DNA of 7,660 nucleotides from an uncultured Oscillospiraceae bacterium (GCA_934591725.1 CAKTPR010000097.1:1-7660), one strand, 5' to 3'; positions 1-5,497 are shown, numbered from the stretch's first letter. Made by a program: numbers and translations. Notes: generated by a model not told the origin, from the letters alone.

Positions 1-95
1 GTGCAGCCGATGCACTGGAAGCCATTGTCCTTCATCAGCTTTGCCGCGAGCGAGGAGTCGACCCCGCCGCTCATCGCGATCAGTGCTTTTTTCAT
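1..95 (-). CDS. mnmA: tRNA 2-thiouridylase MnmA, N-terminal fragment (partial)
   Basis: The minus strand encodes 31 complete residues starting MKKALIAMSGGVDSSLAAKL and running on to IGC at the window edge. SGGVDSS (residues 9-15) is the ATP-binding PP-loop of N-type ATP pyrophosphatases. The flanking pattern (M-S-G-G-V-D-S-S-x-A-A, then G-x-x-C-I-G-C) is typical of MnmA, which adenylates U34 of Lys, Glu and Gln tRNAs in the cytosol and swaps oxygen for sulfur relayed from cysteine by a desulfurase. The ATG at 95-93 has an AGAGGT ribosome site (plus-strand 103-108) seven bases upstream. It is divergent from cysK and has its own promoter. In many Clostridia mnmA follows rrf2, nifS and nifU; here an Rrf2 gene lies 4 kb away with other genes between. 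Other PP-loop enzymes such as LarE or TilS are less likely, but only the N-terminus is visible. Confidence 0.85.
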   Translation of the reverse strand, partial: MKKALIAMSGGVDSSLAAKLMKDNGFQCIGC

Positions 96-142
96 TGGCT
101 TGACCTCTGAATCATATAAAACCCATGTATTTGATATGCGAC

Positions 143-171
143 AGTATAGAGCGGTTTTGCCGAGCTGTCAA
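143..171 (-). promoter_or_regulatory. Sigma-A promoter of mnmA
   Basis: Read on the minus strand, a consensus -35 TTGACA (plus-strand 166-171) is followed after 17 bases by -10 TATACT (plus-strand 143-148). Transcription would start near 136, giving a leader of about 40 bases before the mnmA ATG. This is the best-matching promoter in the intergenic region for that direction. Confidence 0.75.
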
Positions 172-198
172 GGCAGAGGAAATTTTTCATAACAGGGC

Positions 199-230
199 TT
201 GACAAGGAAGTAAGGCAGTGCTAATATAAT
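199..230 (+). promoter_or_regulatory. Sigma-A promoter of cysK (extended -10)
   Basis: A consensus -35 TTGACA is at 199-204. Seventeen bases later comes TAATAT (222-227), preceded by TG at 219-220 to give an extended -10 element. A perfect TATAAT at 225-230 overlaps it, but at a less favourable 20-base spacing. The predicted start near 233-237 leaves a leader of about 145 bases before cysK. The -35 boxes of this promoter and the mnmA promoter are 27 bases apart, so the two genes share a compact divergent control region. Confidence 0.7.
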
Positions 231-241
231 GCCTACAAAGA

Positions 242-254
242 CGATAGGTTATCG
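242..254. promoter_or_regulatory. Candidate operator dyad at the cysK promoter
   Basis: CGATA-GGT-TATCG is an inverted repeat with perfect 5-base arms. It sits just downstream of the predicted transcription start, a position where a bound repressor would block cysK. A further GATAGGGG occurs at 261-268. The core ATAGG..TAT resembles the dyad over the rrf2 promoter (4191-4204). Binding by the Rrf2 protein is an inference. Confidence 0.35.
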
Positions 255-382
255 GTAAATGATAGGGGCGCTTTTTATGGAATATATATTTATATGGTTT
301 CGATGTTGATAGCGGCAGCGGAAATGGAACTCAACACAAATAAAAACTGTATATTTATATTATCTAAAAGGAGCTTTTAACA
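255..382 (+). other. cysK 5' leader
   Basis: This AT-rich leader has two copies of the 11-mer TATATTTATAT (285-295 and 350-360), 65 bases apart. I see no T-box AGGGTGGNACCGCG element, no SAM-riboswitch core and no terminator-like hairpin followed by a T run. Attenuation by a known riboswitch class is therefore not supported. The leader ends with AAAAGGAG (366-373), nine bases before the cysK ATG. Confidence 0.4.
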
Positions 383-1312
383 ATGAAAACTTATGAAAGA
401 ATCACCGATCTGATAGGTGGCACTCCGCTTCTGAAGCTTACGAACTACATAAAGGACAATGACCTTGGTGCGGACGTGTACGGAAAGCTTGAGTACTTTA
501 ACCCCGCCGGGAGCGTCAAGGACAGGATCGCACGTGCGATGATCGACGATGCCGAAGCTAGGGGCGCGCTCAAGCCGGACTCCGTCATAATCGAGCCGAC
601 GAGCGGCAACACCGGCATCGGGCTTGCCGCCGTCGCCGCCTCAAGGGGCTATAAAGTTATACTCACCATGCCGGAGACGATGAGCATCGAGCGGCGCAAG
701 CTGCTCAAGGCCTACGGCGCGGAGATAGTTCTGACCGACGGCGCAAAGGGCATGAAGGGCGCAATAGCGAAGGCGCAGGAGCTCGCCGCCGAGACGCCGA
801 ACAGCTTCATCCCCAGCCAGTTCACCAACAAGGCCAATCCCGCCGCGCACTTCAGGACGACGGGGCCGGAGATCTGGGAGGACACCGACGGTAAGGTCGA
901 TATCTTTGTTGCGGGCGTCGGTACGGGCGGCACGCTCTCCGGCGTGGGCGAGTACCTGAAGAGCAAAAACCCGAACGTCAAGGTCGTCGCGGTCGAGCCT
1001 GCGGGTTCCCCGGTGCTCTCAAAGGGCACGCCGGGGCCGCATAAGATACAGGGCATCGGCGCGGGCTTCGTCCCCGATACGCTGAACACCGGGATATATG
1101 ACGAGATCATCCCGGTCGAGAACGAGGACGCCTTTGCAACCGGCCGTGCGCTTGCCAGACGCGAGGGGCTGCTTGTCGGCATATCCTCTGGCGCGGCGGT
1201 CTTTGCCGCGGCGCAGCTCGCGAAGCGCCCGGAGAACAAGGGCAAGATCATTGTCGCCCTGCTCCCGGACACCGGCGAGAGATACCTCTCCACCCCGATG
1301 TTCTCGGAGTGA
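383..1312 (+). CDS. cysK: Cysteine synthase A (O-acetylserine sulfhydrylase)
   Basis: This 309-residue protein is full length for CysK, which uses PLP in the cytosol to make cysteine from O-acetylserine and sulfide. NPAGSVKDR places the PLP-binding lysine at K46. PTSGNTG (72-78) is the asparagine loop that holds the substrate carboxylate. QFTNKANPAAH (146-156) is a CysK-type signature, GVGTGGT (178-184) is the PLP phosphate loop, and GISSGAA near the C-terminus holds the serine near the pyridine nitrogen. It looks intact. The ATG is preceded by AAAAGGAG at nine bases. The gene stands alone, divergent from mnmA and convergent with the nitrilase operon, and is probably controlled by sulfur or cysteine status through a dyad near its start site. 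Cystathionine beta-synthase-like or cyanoalanine synthase side activity cannot be excluded from sequence. Confidence 0.95.
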   Translation: MKTYERITDLIGGTPLLKLTNYIKDNDLGADVYGKLEYFNPAGSVKDRIARAMIDDAEARGALKPDSVIIEPTSGNTGIGLAAVAASRGYKVILTMPETMSIERRKLLKAYGAEIVLTDGAKGMKGAIAKAQELAAETPNSFIPSQFTNKANPAAHFRTTGPEIWEDTDGKVDIFVAGVGTGGTLSGVGEYLKSKNPNVKVVAVEPAGSPVLSKGTPGPHKIQGIGAGFVPDTLNTGIYDEIIPVENEDAFATGRALARREGLLVGISSGAAVFAAAQLAKRPENKGKIIVALLPDTGERYLSTPMFSE

Positions 1313-1324
1313 GAATAACAGAAT

Positions 1325-1365
1325 ATCAAAACGGACTGTCTCAATTTGAGGCAGTCCGTTTTGAT
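1325..1365. terminator. Bidirectional terminator between cysK and the eamA-type gene
   Basis: ATCAAAACGGACTG (1325-1338) is perfectly complementary to 1352-1365. The stem continues through a G-U pair and three more pairs to an AATTT loop at 1343-1347. The outer stem has four A and four T residues, so it reads as a GC-rich hairpin plus U-tract in both directions. It begins 12 bases after the cysK stop. On the other strand it overlaps the end of the convergent transporter gene, whose stop codon (1341-1343) lies at the top of the hairpin. Confidence 0.9.
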
Positions 1366-2273
1366 GTGTGAGGGGATATATTTGCTATATACACCCCGGC
1401 GAGGATCACAGCCACGCCGACAGTCTGAAGCGCGGTAAAGCTCTCATGCAGCAAAAGCGCCCCGGCGAGGATCGATACCACCGTCGAGAACCCGATGAAC
1501 GAAGCCGTGCGGTTGACGCCGATTTTTGAAATGGCGACGTTTGACAGGAAAAACGCCAGCACGGAGCAGCCGATGCCCTGATACAGTACGGCGGCCAGAA
1601 AACCGGGCGCATTGAACGGGAGCGCAATCAGCTCTGCTACGCTTCCGCGGAGCGCGGCGCGCACGAGGGCGAGCATGACGAAGAGCAGCGCCCCGGCGAG
1701 CAGCATCATATACGTGACCTCCGCGCCGGTGTAGCCATGCGCCTTGCCGACAAAGACGGTGTACAGCGAGTAGGACAGCACGGCGAGCAGCAGGAAAGCG
1801 TAGCCGGGCACAGACAGGCTCGACGCCGCGCTGACGGCGAACACCGTCACAAGTATGCCGGCAAAGGTGATGAGTATACCCGCGACCTGCGTTCTGGACG
1901 GCTTTTCCTTCAGCAGCAGCGCCGACGCGACAAGCGACACGACGGGGATGCAGGCGAAAAAGACCGCGCTCTCCGATGCCGTCGTATACCTGACGCCGAC
2001 AGTTTCGGCAATATAATAGATGCACGGGCTCCACAGCGCCACGAGCAGCAGCGGCTTCAGGGACTTGCTGCGCAGGTCGATTTTAATAAGGCCGAGCAGC
2101 AGACACAGGCTCATCACGACGAAGGCAATGAGGAAGCGCCAGCCCAAGAGGGAGAAGGCGTCAGCGTATTCGGACGCTTGTTTTGTAAAGATGATGCTCA
2201 GACCGAAAAGAGTCTCGCCGCCGAGCGCGCATAAAATCCCGACGGTACTGTTAGTTTTCTTCGTGTTATTCAT
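1341..2273 (-). CDS. EamA/DMT-family transporter
   Basis: This hydrophobic protein of about 310 residues has roughly ten predicted membrane helices in two homologous halves, the layout of drug/metabolite transporter (EamA) permeases. The first half begins with GILCALGGETLFGLSIIF, followed by the family-typical LLGWRFLIAF. The second half starts near SVPGYAFLLLAVLSY. Family members export amino acids and other small metabolites from the cytoplasm; the substrate cannot be read from sequence. I chose the ATG at 2273, which lies two bases after the stop of the upstream membrane-protein gene (TGActATG). This suggests translational coupling, and no ribosome site is visible. An in-frame ATG at 2297 would add eight residues and overlap that gene. 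The last 12 or so residues (ISPHTSKRTASN) come from terminator DNA. It is the last gene of the rrf2-nitrilase operon. Confidence 0.85.
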   Translation of the reverse strand: MNNTKKTNSTVGILCALGGETLFGLSIIFTKQASEYADAFSLLGWRFLIAFVVMSLCLLLGLIKIDLRSKSLKPLLLVALWSPCIYYIAETVGVRYTTASESAVFFACIPVVSLVASALLLKEKPSRTQVAGILITFAGILVTVFAVSAASSLSVPGYAFLLLAVLSYSLYTVFVGKAHGYTGAEVTYMMLLAGALLFVMLALVRAALRGSVAELIALPFNAPGFLAAVLYQGIGCSVLAFFLSNVAISKIGVNRTASFIGFSTVVSILAGALLLHESFTALQTVGVAVILAGVYIANISPHTSKRTASN

Positions 2274-2275
2274 AG

Positions 2276-2770
2276 TCACAGCAGTGTGCATATCCATGCG
2301 AGCACGGCGCAGGCGGGTATGTATATCACAAAGTGCAGGATATGCGTCTTTTTATTGTAGCCGAACTGATGCGGCCCGCCGACTCCCTTGAGCTCCGGGT
2401 AGAAGTGCGGGAAGAAATTCGAGCGGCACAGCAGGAACCAGTCAAAGAAGAATATATCGTATATCTCCATGATATAGAGCATCGCGAGAAAGCGCGCGAA
2501 GAATTTGAAAAAACCATAGCCGTTTCTTACGCCGTCCCACGCGGCGAGGATGAATGCGCCGATGAACATCAGTATCGCCGTCACACATATTATCCAGCCG
2601 ACGATGTGCGCGCCGGGGAAGCGCTCCGGTTTCTTATCGGGTATCGCGTCAAGATTTTCTTTGGGCGCGGAGGAGAATAACTTCTTATCCTGAATGAAGC
2701 CGACTCCGCCGTACAGCAGCAGAAAATACGCCGCCATGATGATGAGCGATGCAATCAAGGTTATCGCCAT
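2276..2770 (-). CDS. Unrecognised four-helix membrane protein (164 aa)
   Basis: I do not recognise the family. The 164-residue protein has four likely membrane helices: about 5-26, 56-78, 87-114 and 146-163. A charged loop at 27-52 contains KKPERFPG. Helix 3 carries an acidic, aromatic stretch (MEIYDIFFFDWFLLCRS, about 101-117) and is followed by a conserved-looking loop with NFFPHFYPE and GPHQFGYNKKTHILH. His122, His134, His143 and His146 with acidic Glu102, Asp105 and Asp110 could suggest metal or cofactor binding at the membrane, but that is speculation. The ATG has a strong GGGAGGA site (plus-strand 2776-2782) six bases or less upstream. The gene starts 18 bases after the nitrilase stop and ends two bases before the transporter start, so it is co-transcribed with both. 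Confidence 0.8.
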   Translation of the reverse strand: MAITLIASLIIMAAYFLLLYGGVGFIQDKKLFSSAPKENLDAIPDKKPERFPGAHIVGWIICVTAILMFIGAFILAAWDGVRNGYGFFKFFARFLAMLYIMEIYDIFFFDWFLLCRSNFFPHFYPELKGVGGPHQFGYNKKTHILHFVIYIPACAVLAWICTLL

Positions 2771-2788
2771 TTAAGTCCTCCCGTTGCC

Positions 2789-3709
2789 TTACTTCTCGTT
2801 GACGATCAGCTCAAGCACGTCGGGGCGCGCGTAGTGCCCGACGGCGTCATGCTCCATCTTGCACGCGGCGGGGAGGTTCATGTCGAGGTCGGCGTAGATT
2901 ATCGTCTCCTCGTCCCAGACCGGCTGGGTCACATAGTGCCCGTAGGGGTCGATGATGCAGCTGCCGCCGCGGCACACGTACTCAGGCAGCTGCTCTACCA
3001 TCTCCCGCTCGTGGATATCGGCGGGGTAGGAGCTGCGGCGGACTATCATGTCGGAGTTAATAAAGTAGCACTTGCCCTCGATGGCGATGTGCTGGATAGT
3101 TGCCTGCCATTCGGGGTTATCGTTGGTGTTCGGGGAGATATAAATGGTTATGCCCTTCTGGTAGAGCGCCACGCGCGCGAGCGGCATATAGCTCTCCCAG
3201 CAGATAAGGCCGCCGACCGGCCCCCACGGGGTCTCGGTTATCGGGAAATAATCCTTGTTCGCGTCGCCCCAGACAAGGCGCTCGGAGCCGGTGGGCTTGA
3301 GCTTGCGGTGAATTTTATATGAGCCGTCCGGTTCAAAGATGACGTTGCTGTTATAGAGCGTGCCTATCACCGCGTCGCGCTCGGAAAAGCCGAGACTGAT
3401 GTACGCGCCGGTTTTCTTCGCCGCCTCGGCGAGCTGCTGGAACTCTGTCTCACCTGCGACGATGGACGCGTCATAGTAGCGCTTCCAGTCCTTGCGGCCG
3501 TCGGCGTTGCGCTTGCCCATGCTGAAGCCGAAGTTCATCCCGATGGGGTAGCCGGGTATGAACAGCTCCGGGAAGACTATGAGGTCGGGCTTCTGCGCGG
3601 CGGCCTCGTCAATGTACCGCAGCGCTTTCTCAAGTCCCGCTGCCTTATCGAACATCACAGGCTCAGCCTGCACCAATGCTATCCTGCAAATACTTTTAAC
3701 GTCTTTCAT
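2789..3709 (-). CDS. Nitrilase (carbon-nitrogen hydrolase family)
   Basis: This 306-residue cytosolic enzyme carries the complete nitrilase triad: Glu48 in FPELFIPGYP, Lys136 in HRKLKPT, and nucleophile Cys170 in GGLICWESYMPLAR. The signature SERLVWGD (142-149), with a second conserved Glu143, points to the true nitrilase/cyanide hydratase branch (nitrile to carboxylate plus ammonia, sometimes amide) rather than to amidases or carbamoylases. Length is slightly short of the usual 320-350, mainly at the C-terminus. The substrate is unknown; aliphatic nitriles, aryl-acetonitriles and beta-cyanoalanine are all known for the branch. The ATG at 3709 has AAAGGGA (plus-strand 3716-3722) six bases upstream and no earlier in-frame start back to the rrf2 stop. 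It lies 28 bases after rrf2 and 18 bases before the membrane-protein gene. Confidence 0.92.
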   Translation of the reverse strand: MKDVKSICRIALVQAEPVMFDKAAGLEKALRYIDEAAAQKPDLIVFPELFIPGYPIGMNFGFSMGKRNADGRKDWKRYYDASIVAGETEFQQLAEAAKKTGAYISLGFSERDAVIGTLYNSNVIFEPDGSYKIHRKLKPTGSERLVWGDANKDYFPITETPWGPVGGLICWESYMPLARVALYQKGITIYISPNTNDNPEWQATIQHIAIEGKCYFINSDMIVRRSSYPADIHEREMVEQLPEYVCRGGSCIIDPYGHYVTQPVWDEETIIYADLDMNLPAACKMEHDAVGHYARPDVLELIVNEK

Positions 3710-3737
3710 GATCGATCCCTTTCCATAGCCATGCTCC

Positions 3738-4175
3738 TTATATCACGTAATCGTCCGCCGGATTGGCGCGGTGCTGATCCATGATATCCTGCAGCGTGAT
3801 GCCGTCAAGATACTCGTTTATCACCTTGTACAGCCCCTGCCATACCGGGAGCACGGCGCAGTCCGCGCTGCGCGTACACACCGGCGTCTCCTCTCCGGCG
3901 CAGGCGACGGGGGCGAGGTCTCCCTCTGTAAAGCGCAATATCTCTCCGACCGTCAGCGCCTCCGGAGCCTTGGCGAGCTGGTAGCCGCCCTGTGAGCCGC
4001 GCTCGGTTTTCAGGATACCTGAGCGGTTATACATCGGTATGATCTGCTCCAGATATTTCTTGGATATGCCCTGACGCTCTGCAATGTCCTTGAGCGCGAT
4101 GTATCCGCAGTTCTGATGCTCCGCGAGGTCGAGAAGCATACGCAGCGCGTAGCGCCCCTTTGTGGAAATTTTCAA
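3738..4175 (-). CDS. Rrf2-family transcriptional regulator (IscR/CymR-like)
   Basis: This 145-residue regulator begins with the family-typical KISTKGRYALRMLLDLA, so the TTG start at 4175 is well supported; AGAGGTG (plus-strand 4183-4189) lies seven bases upstream. The winged helix-turn-helix spans about 25-70, with recognition helix SKKYLEQII (38-46) and wing RGSQGGYQLAK (59-69). Cys92, Cys100 and Cys106 (C-x7-C-x5-C) sit where IscR binds a [2Fe-2S] cluster, so it may sense Fe-S or redox status. CymR of Bacillus, by contrast, works through the cysteine synthase CysK as partner protein, and a cysK lies nearby. It heads an operon with nitrilase, a membrane protein and an EamA-type transporter, which is not the usual nifS-nifU-mnmA set. 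A dyad over its promoter suggests autoregulation. Confidence 0.92.
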   Translation of the reverse strand: MKISTKGRYALRMLLDLAEHQNCGYIALKDIAERQGISKKYLEQIIPMYNRSGILKTERGSQGGYQLAKAPEALTVGEILRFTEGDLAPVACAGEETPVCTRSADCAVLPVWQGLYKVINEYLDGITLQDIMDQHRANPADDYVI

Positions 4176-4190
4176 ATCAAAACACCTCTT

Positions 4191-4204
4191 TTATACCCCT
4201 ATAA
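4191..4204. promoter_or_regulatory. Candidate rrf2 autoregulatory operator
   Basis: TTATA-CCCC-TATAA is a perfect 5-base inverted repeat overlapping the -10 box and the predicted start of the rrf2 promoter, the usual place for a repressor. On the coding strand it reads TATAGGGGTATA, resembling GATAGGTTATC at the cysK promoter. Binding by Rrf2 is inferred, not shown. Confidence 0.4.
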
Positions 4205-4229
4205 TACCATGTTTTTAGTAGGCTTTCAA
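4201..4229 (-). promoter_or_regulatory. Sigma-A promoter of the rrf2-nitrilase operon
   Basis: On the minus strand, -35 TTGAAA (plus-strand 4224-4229) is followed after exactly 17 bases by -10 TATTAT (plus-strand 4201-4206). The -10 is preceded by TGG, an extended -10 element. Predicted start is near 4194, about 20 bases before the TTG start codon. Confidence 0.8.
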
Positions 4230-4240
4230 CAGTGTACTTA

Positions 4241-4288
4241 TCGCGCTTTACATGTATTTTACATGAGCGCGATTTTTCATTTTACGTG
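4241..4288 (+). promoter_or_regulatory. Pho-box-like direct repeats upstream of pstS
   Basis: TTTACATG occurs at 4247-4254 and again at 4258-4265, an exact 11-base period. TTTACGTG follows at 4281-4288. PhoB/PhoP response regulators bind direct repeats at 11-base spacing (TTAACA-like in Bacillus), and pst operons are classic targets. The two perfect repeats are also framed by inverted arms TCGCGCT (4241-4247) and AGCGCGA (4266-4272). A weak -10 TATTAT follows at 4296-4301. Assignment to PhoP is inferred. Confidence 0.5.
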
Positions 4289-4295
4289 GCGGCGC

Positions 4296-4301
4296 TATTA
4301 T
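4296..4301 (+). promoter_or_regulatory. Candidate -10 box of pstS
   Basis: TATTAT lies eight bases after the last Pho-like repeat. No good -35 box is found 17 bases upstream (TTTTTC at 4273-4278), as expected for an activator-dependent phosphate-starvation promoter. It predicts a start near 4308 and a leader of about 70 bases. Confidence 0.4.
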
Positions 4302-4342
4302 TAAGGGCGTAGCGTGAAAGACTACAAAAAAGCAGAAATGAG

Positions 4343-4362
4343 TGTTCTTGATAGGAAGAACA
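4343..4362 (+). other. Stem-loop next to the pstS ribosome site
   Basis: TGTTCTT (4343-4349) pairs perfectly with AAGAACA (4356-4362) around a six-base GATAGG loop. The stem ends within the A run that begins the pstS ribosome-binding site (AAAAGGAG, 4362-4369). It could be an mRNA stabiliser or modulate translation, or be incidental. Confidence 0.4.
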
Positions 4363-4378
4363 AAAGGAGAAACGAAAA

Positions 4379-5260
4379 ATGAAAAAGATCATCAGTATAG
4401 CACTTGCTGCAGTCCTTGCGCTTGCGCTTCTGGCAGGCTGCGGCAGCTCCGCCGCCCCGGCTGCCACGACCGCTCCCGCCGCTGACAATGCGGCTTCCCC
4501 TGCGACCGAAGCTCCCGCAGAGCTGAGCGGCACCGTCGCGACCGACGGCTCCACCTCTATGGAGAAGGTCATCGGCGCACTGGGCGAAGCCTTCATGGAG
4601 CAGAACAAGGGCGTGACCTTCACCTATAACCCGACCGGCTCCGGCTCCGGCATCACCGCCGTCGGCGAAGGCCGCTGCGACATCGGCCTGTCCTCCCGTG
4701 CACTGAAGGACGATGAGAAGGCCTCCGGCCTCAAGGAGACTGTCCTTGCCCTCGACGGCATTGCCGTTATCGTGAACCCCGCAAACCCCGTCTCCGACCT
4801 CGACGTTGAGACCATCGCAAAGATCTACACCGGCGAGATCACCAACTGGAAGGAAGTCGGCGGCAGCGACGCTGAGATCGTCCTCATCGGCCGTGAAGCC
4901 GGCAGCGGCACCCGCGACGGCTTCGAGTCCATCACCGACACCAAGGATTCCTGCAAGTACCGCCAGGAGCTGACCTCCACCGGTGACGTTATCACCACCG
5001 TCTCCACGAACCCTGACGCTATCGGCTATGCTTCCCTCGCTGCTCTCAAGGACAACGTCAAGGCTCTGACCGTCGGCGGCATCGCCCCGACCGAGGACAC
5101 CGTCAAGGACGGCAGCTACGTTATCCAGCGCCCGTTCGTCCTCGTCACCAAGGACGGAACAGAGCTCAGCGCAGCAGCGCAGGCTTTCTTCGATTACGCA
5201 ACCTCCGCTGATGCAGCAGACCTCATCGCGGCAGCAGGCGCGGTAGCAGTCGCAAAGTAA
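4379..5260 (+). CDS. pstS: Phosphate ABC transporter substrate-binding lipoprotein PstS
   Basis: This 293-residue protein captures phosphate outside the membrane and delivers it to PstCA. A lipoprotein signal (KK, hydrophobic core, LAGC with lipidated Cys21) is followed by an Ala/Pro-rich tether (about 22-50). Phosphate-contact motifs typical of PstS are present: DGSTSMEK (56-63), PTGSGSG (85-91), CDIGLSSR (100-107) and GREAGSGTRDGF (171-182). LALDGIAVIVNP and IYTGEITNW are also family signatures. The ATG has AAAAGGAG nine bases upstream. It is the first gene of pstSCAB, in the same direction, but separated from pstC by a terminator and a large inverted repeat, which should make PstS more abundant than the permease. 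Its codon use is strongly biased (mostly C-ending codons), consistent with high expression. Confidence 0.97.
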   Translation: MKKIISIALAAVLALALLAGCGSSAAPAATTAPAADNAASPATEAPAELSGTVATDGSTSMEKVIGALGEAFMEQNKGVTFTYNPTGSGSGITAVGEGRCDIGLSSRALKDDEKASGLKETVLALDGIAVIVNPANPVSDLDVETIAKIYTGEITNWKEVGGSDAEIVLIGREAGSGTRDGFESITDTKDSCKYRQELTSTGDVITTVSTNPDAIGYASLAALKDNVKALTVGGIAPTEDTVKDGSYVIQRPFVLVTKDGTELSAAAQAFFDYATSADAADLIAAAGAVAVAK

Positions 5261-5270
5261 CATTCCAACT

Positions 5271-5301
5271 AAACCAAGGCGGTCAAACACCGCCTTGGTT
5301 T
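5271..5301 (+). terminator. Terminator or attenuator after pstS
   Basis: AAACCAAGGCGGT (5271-5283) pairs perfectly over 13 bases with 5289-5301 around a CAAAC loop, ending in GGTTT. It lies ten bases after the pstS stop. The T tract is short, so termination may be partial, allowing readthrough into pstC. The right arm is re-used as the left end of the large inverted repeat (5293-5617). Confidence 0.8.
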
Positions 5302-5347
5302 ATCAAAGCATATTGAAGTCGGTACCATCAATTGACAAGAGCACATA

Positions 5348-5458
5348 CGCCTGACAGCAAGTCTTTTCGGCACTTTTTGTCCTTTTCGCCTTGATGGGTT
5401 ACGACACATCTGCGTCTCAAAAGCCAAAAATCACTCGAAAATCCAAAGCTGTCAGGCG
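5348..5458. repeat. Inner inverted repeat of the pstS-pstC element
   Basis: CGCCTGACAGC (5348-5358) is the exact reverse complement of GCTGTCAGGCG (5448-5458), enclosing 89 bases. This gives a second level of dyad symmetry within the larger element. The enclosed DNA contains CTTTTCG twice (5363 and 5382) and AAAATC twice. Confidence 0.7.
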
Positions 5459-5497
5459 CGAGCAGTTTTGCCGGAGCAGAAAAGCGTTCAGGCAATG

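Noticed and set aside
1..192. Plus-strand open frame of 63 codons at the window start
   Set aside because: It is antisense to the clear MnmA N-terminus and its promoter; the protein has no recognisable features.
255..382. T-box or SAM riboswitch before cysK
   Set aside because: The T-box consensus, a specifier-type stem and an antiterminator/terminator pair were not found, and no SAM riboswitch core is visible.
712..1344. Minus-strand frames opposite cysK, including one of 210 codons
   Set aside because: Shadows of cysK, which is conserved along its whole length.
1737..2391. Plus-strand frames of 165 and 123 codons opposite the transporter gene
   Set aside because: Their products are highly charged, Arg/Gln-rich translations typical of antisense to a membrane-protein gene; no ribosome sites were seen.
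4322..5290. Minus-strand open frame of 322 codons opposite pstS
   Set aside because: pstS is unmistakable. The antisense frame stays open because of pstS's biased C-ending codons. The translation is low-complexity, rich in Gly, Ala, Asp and Val, and starts inside a terminator.
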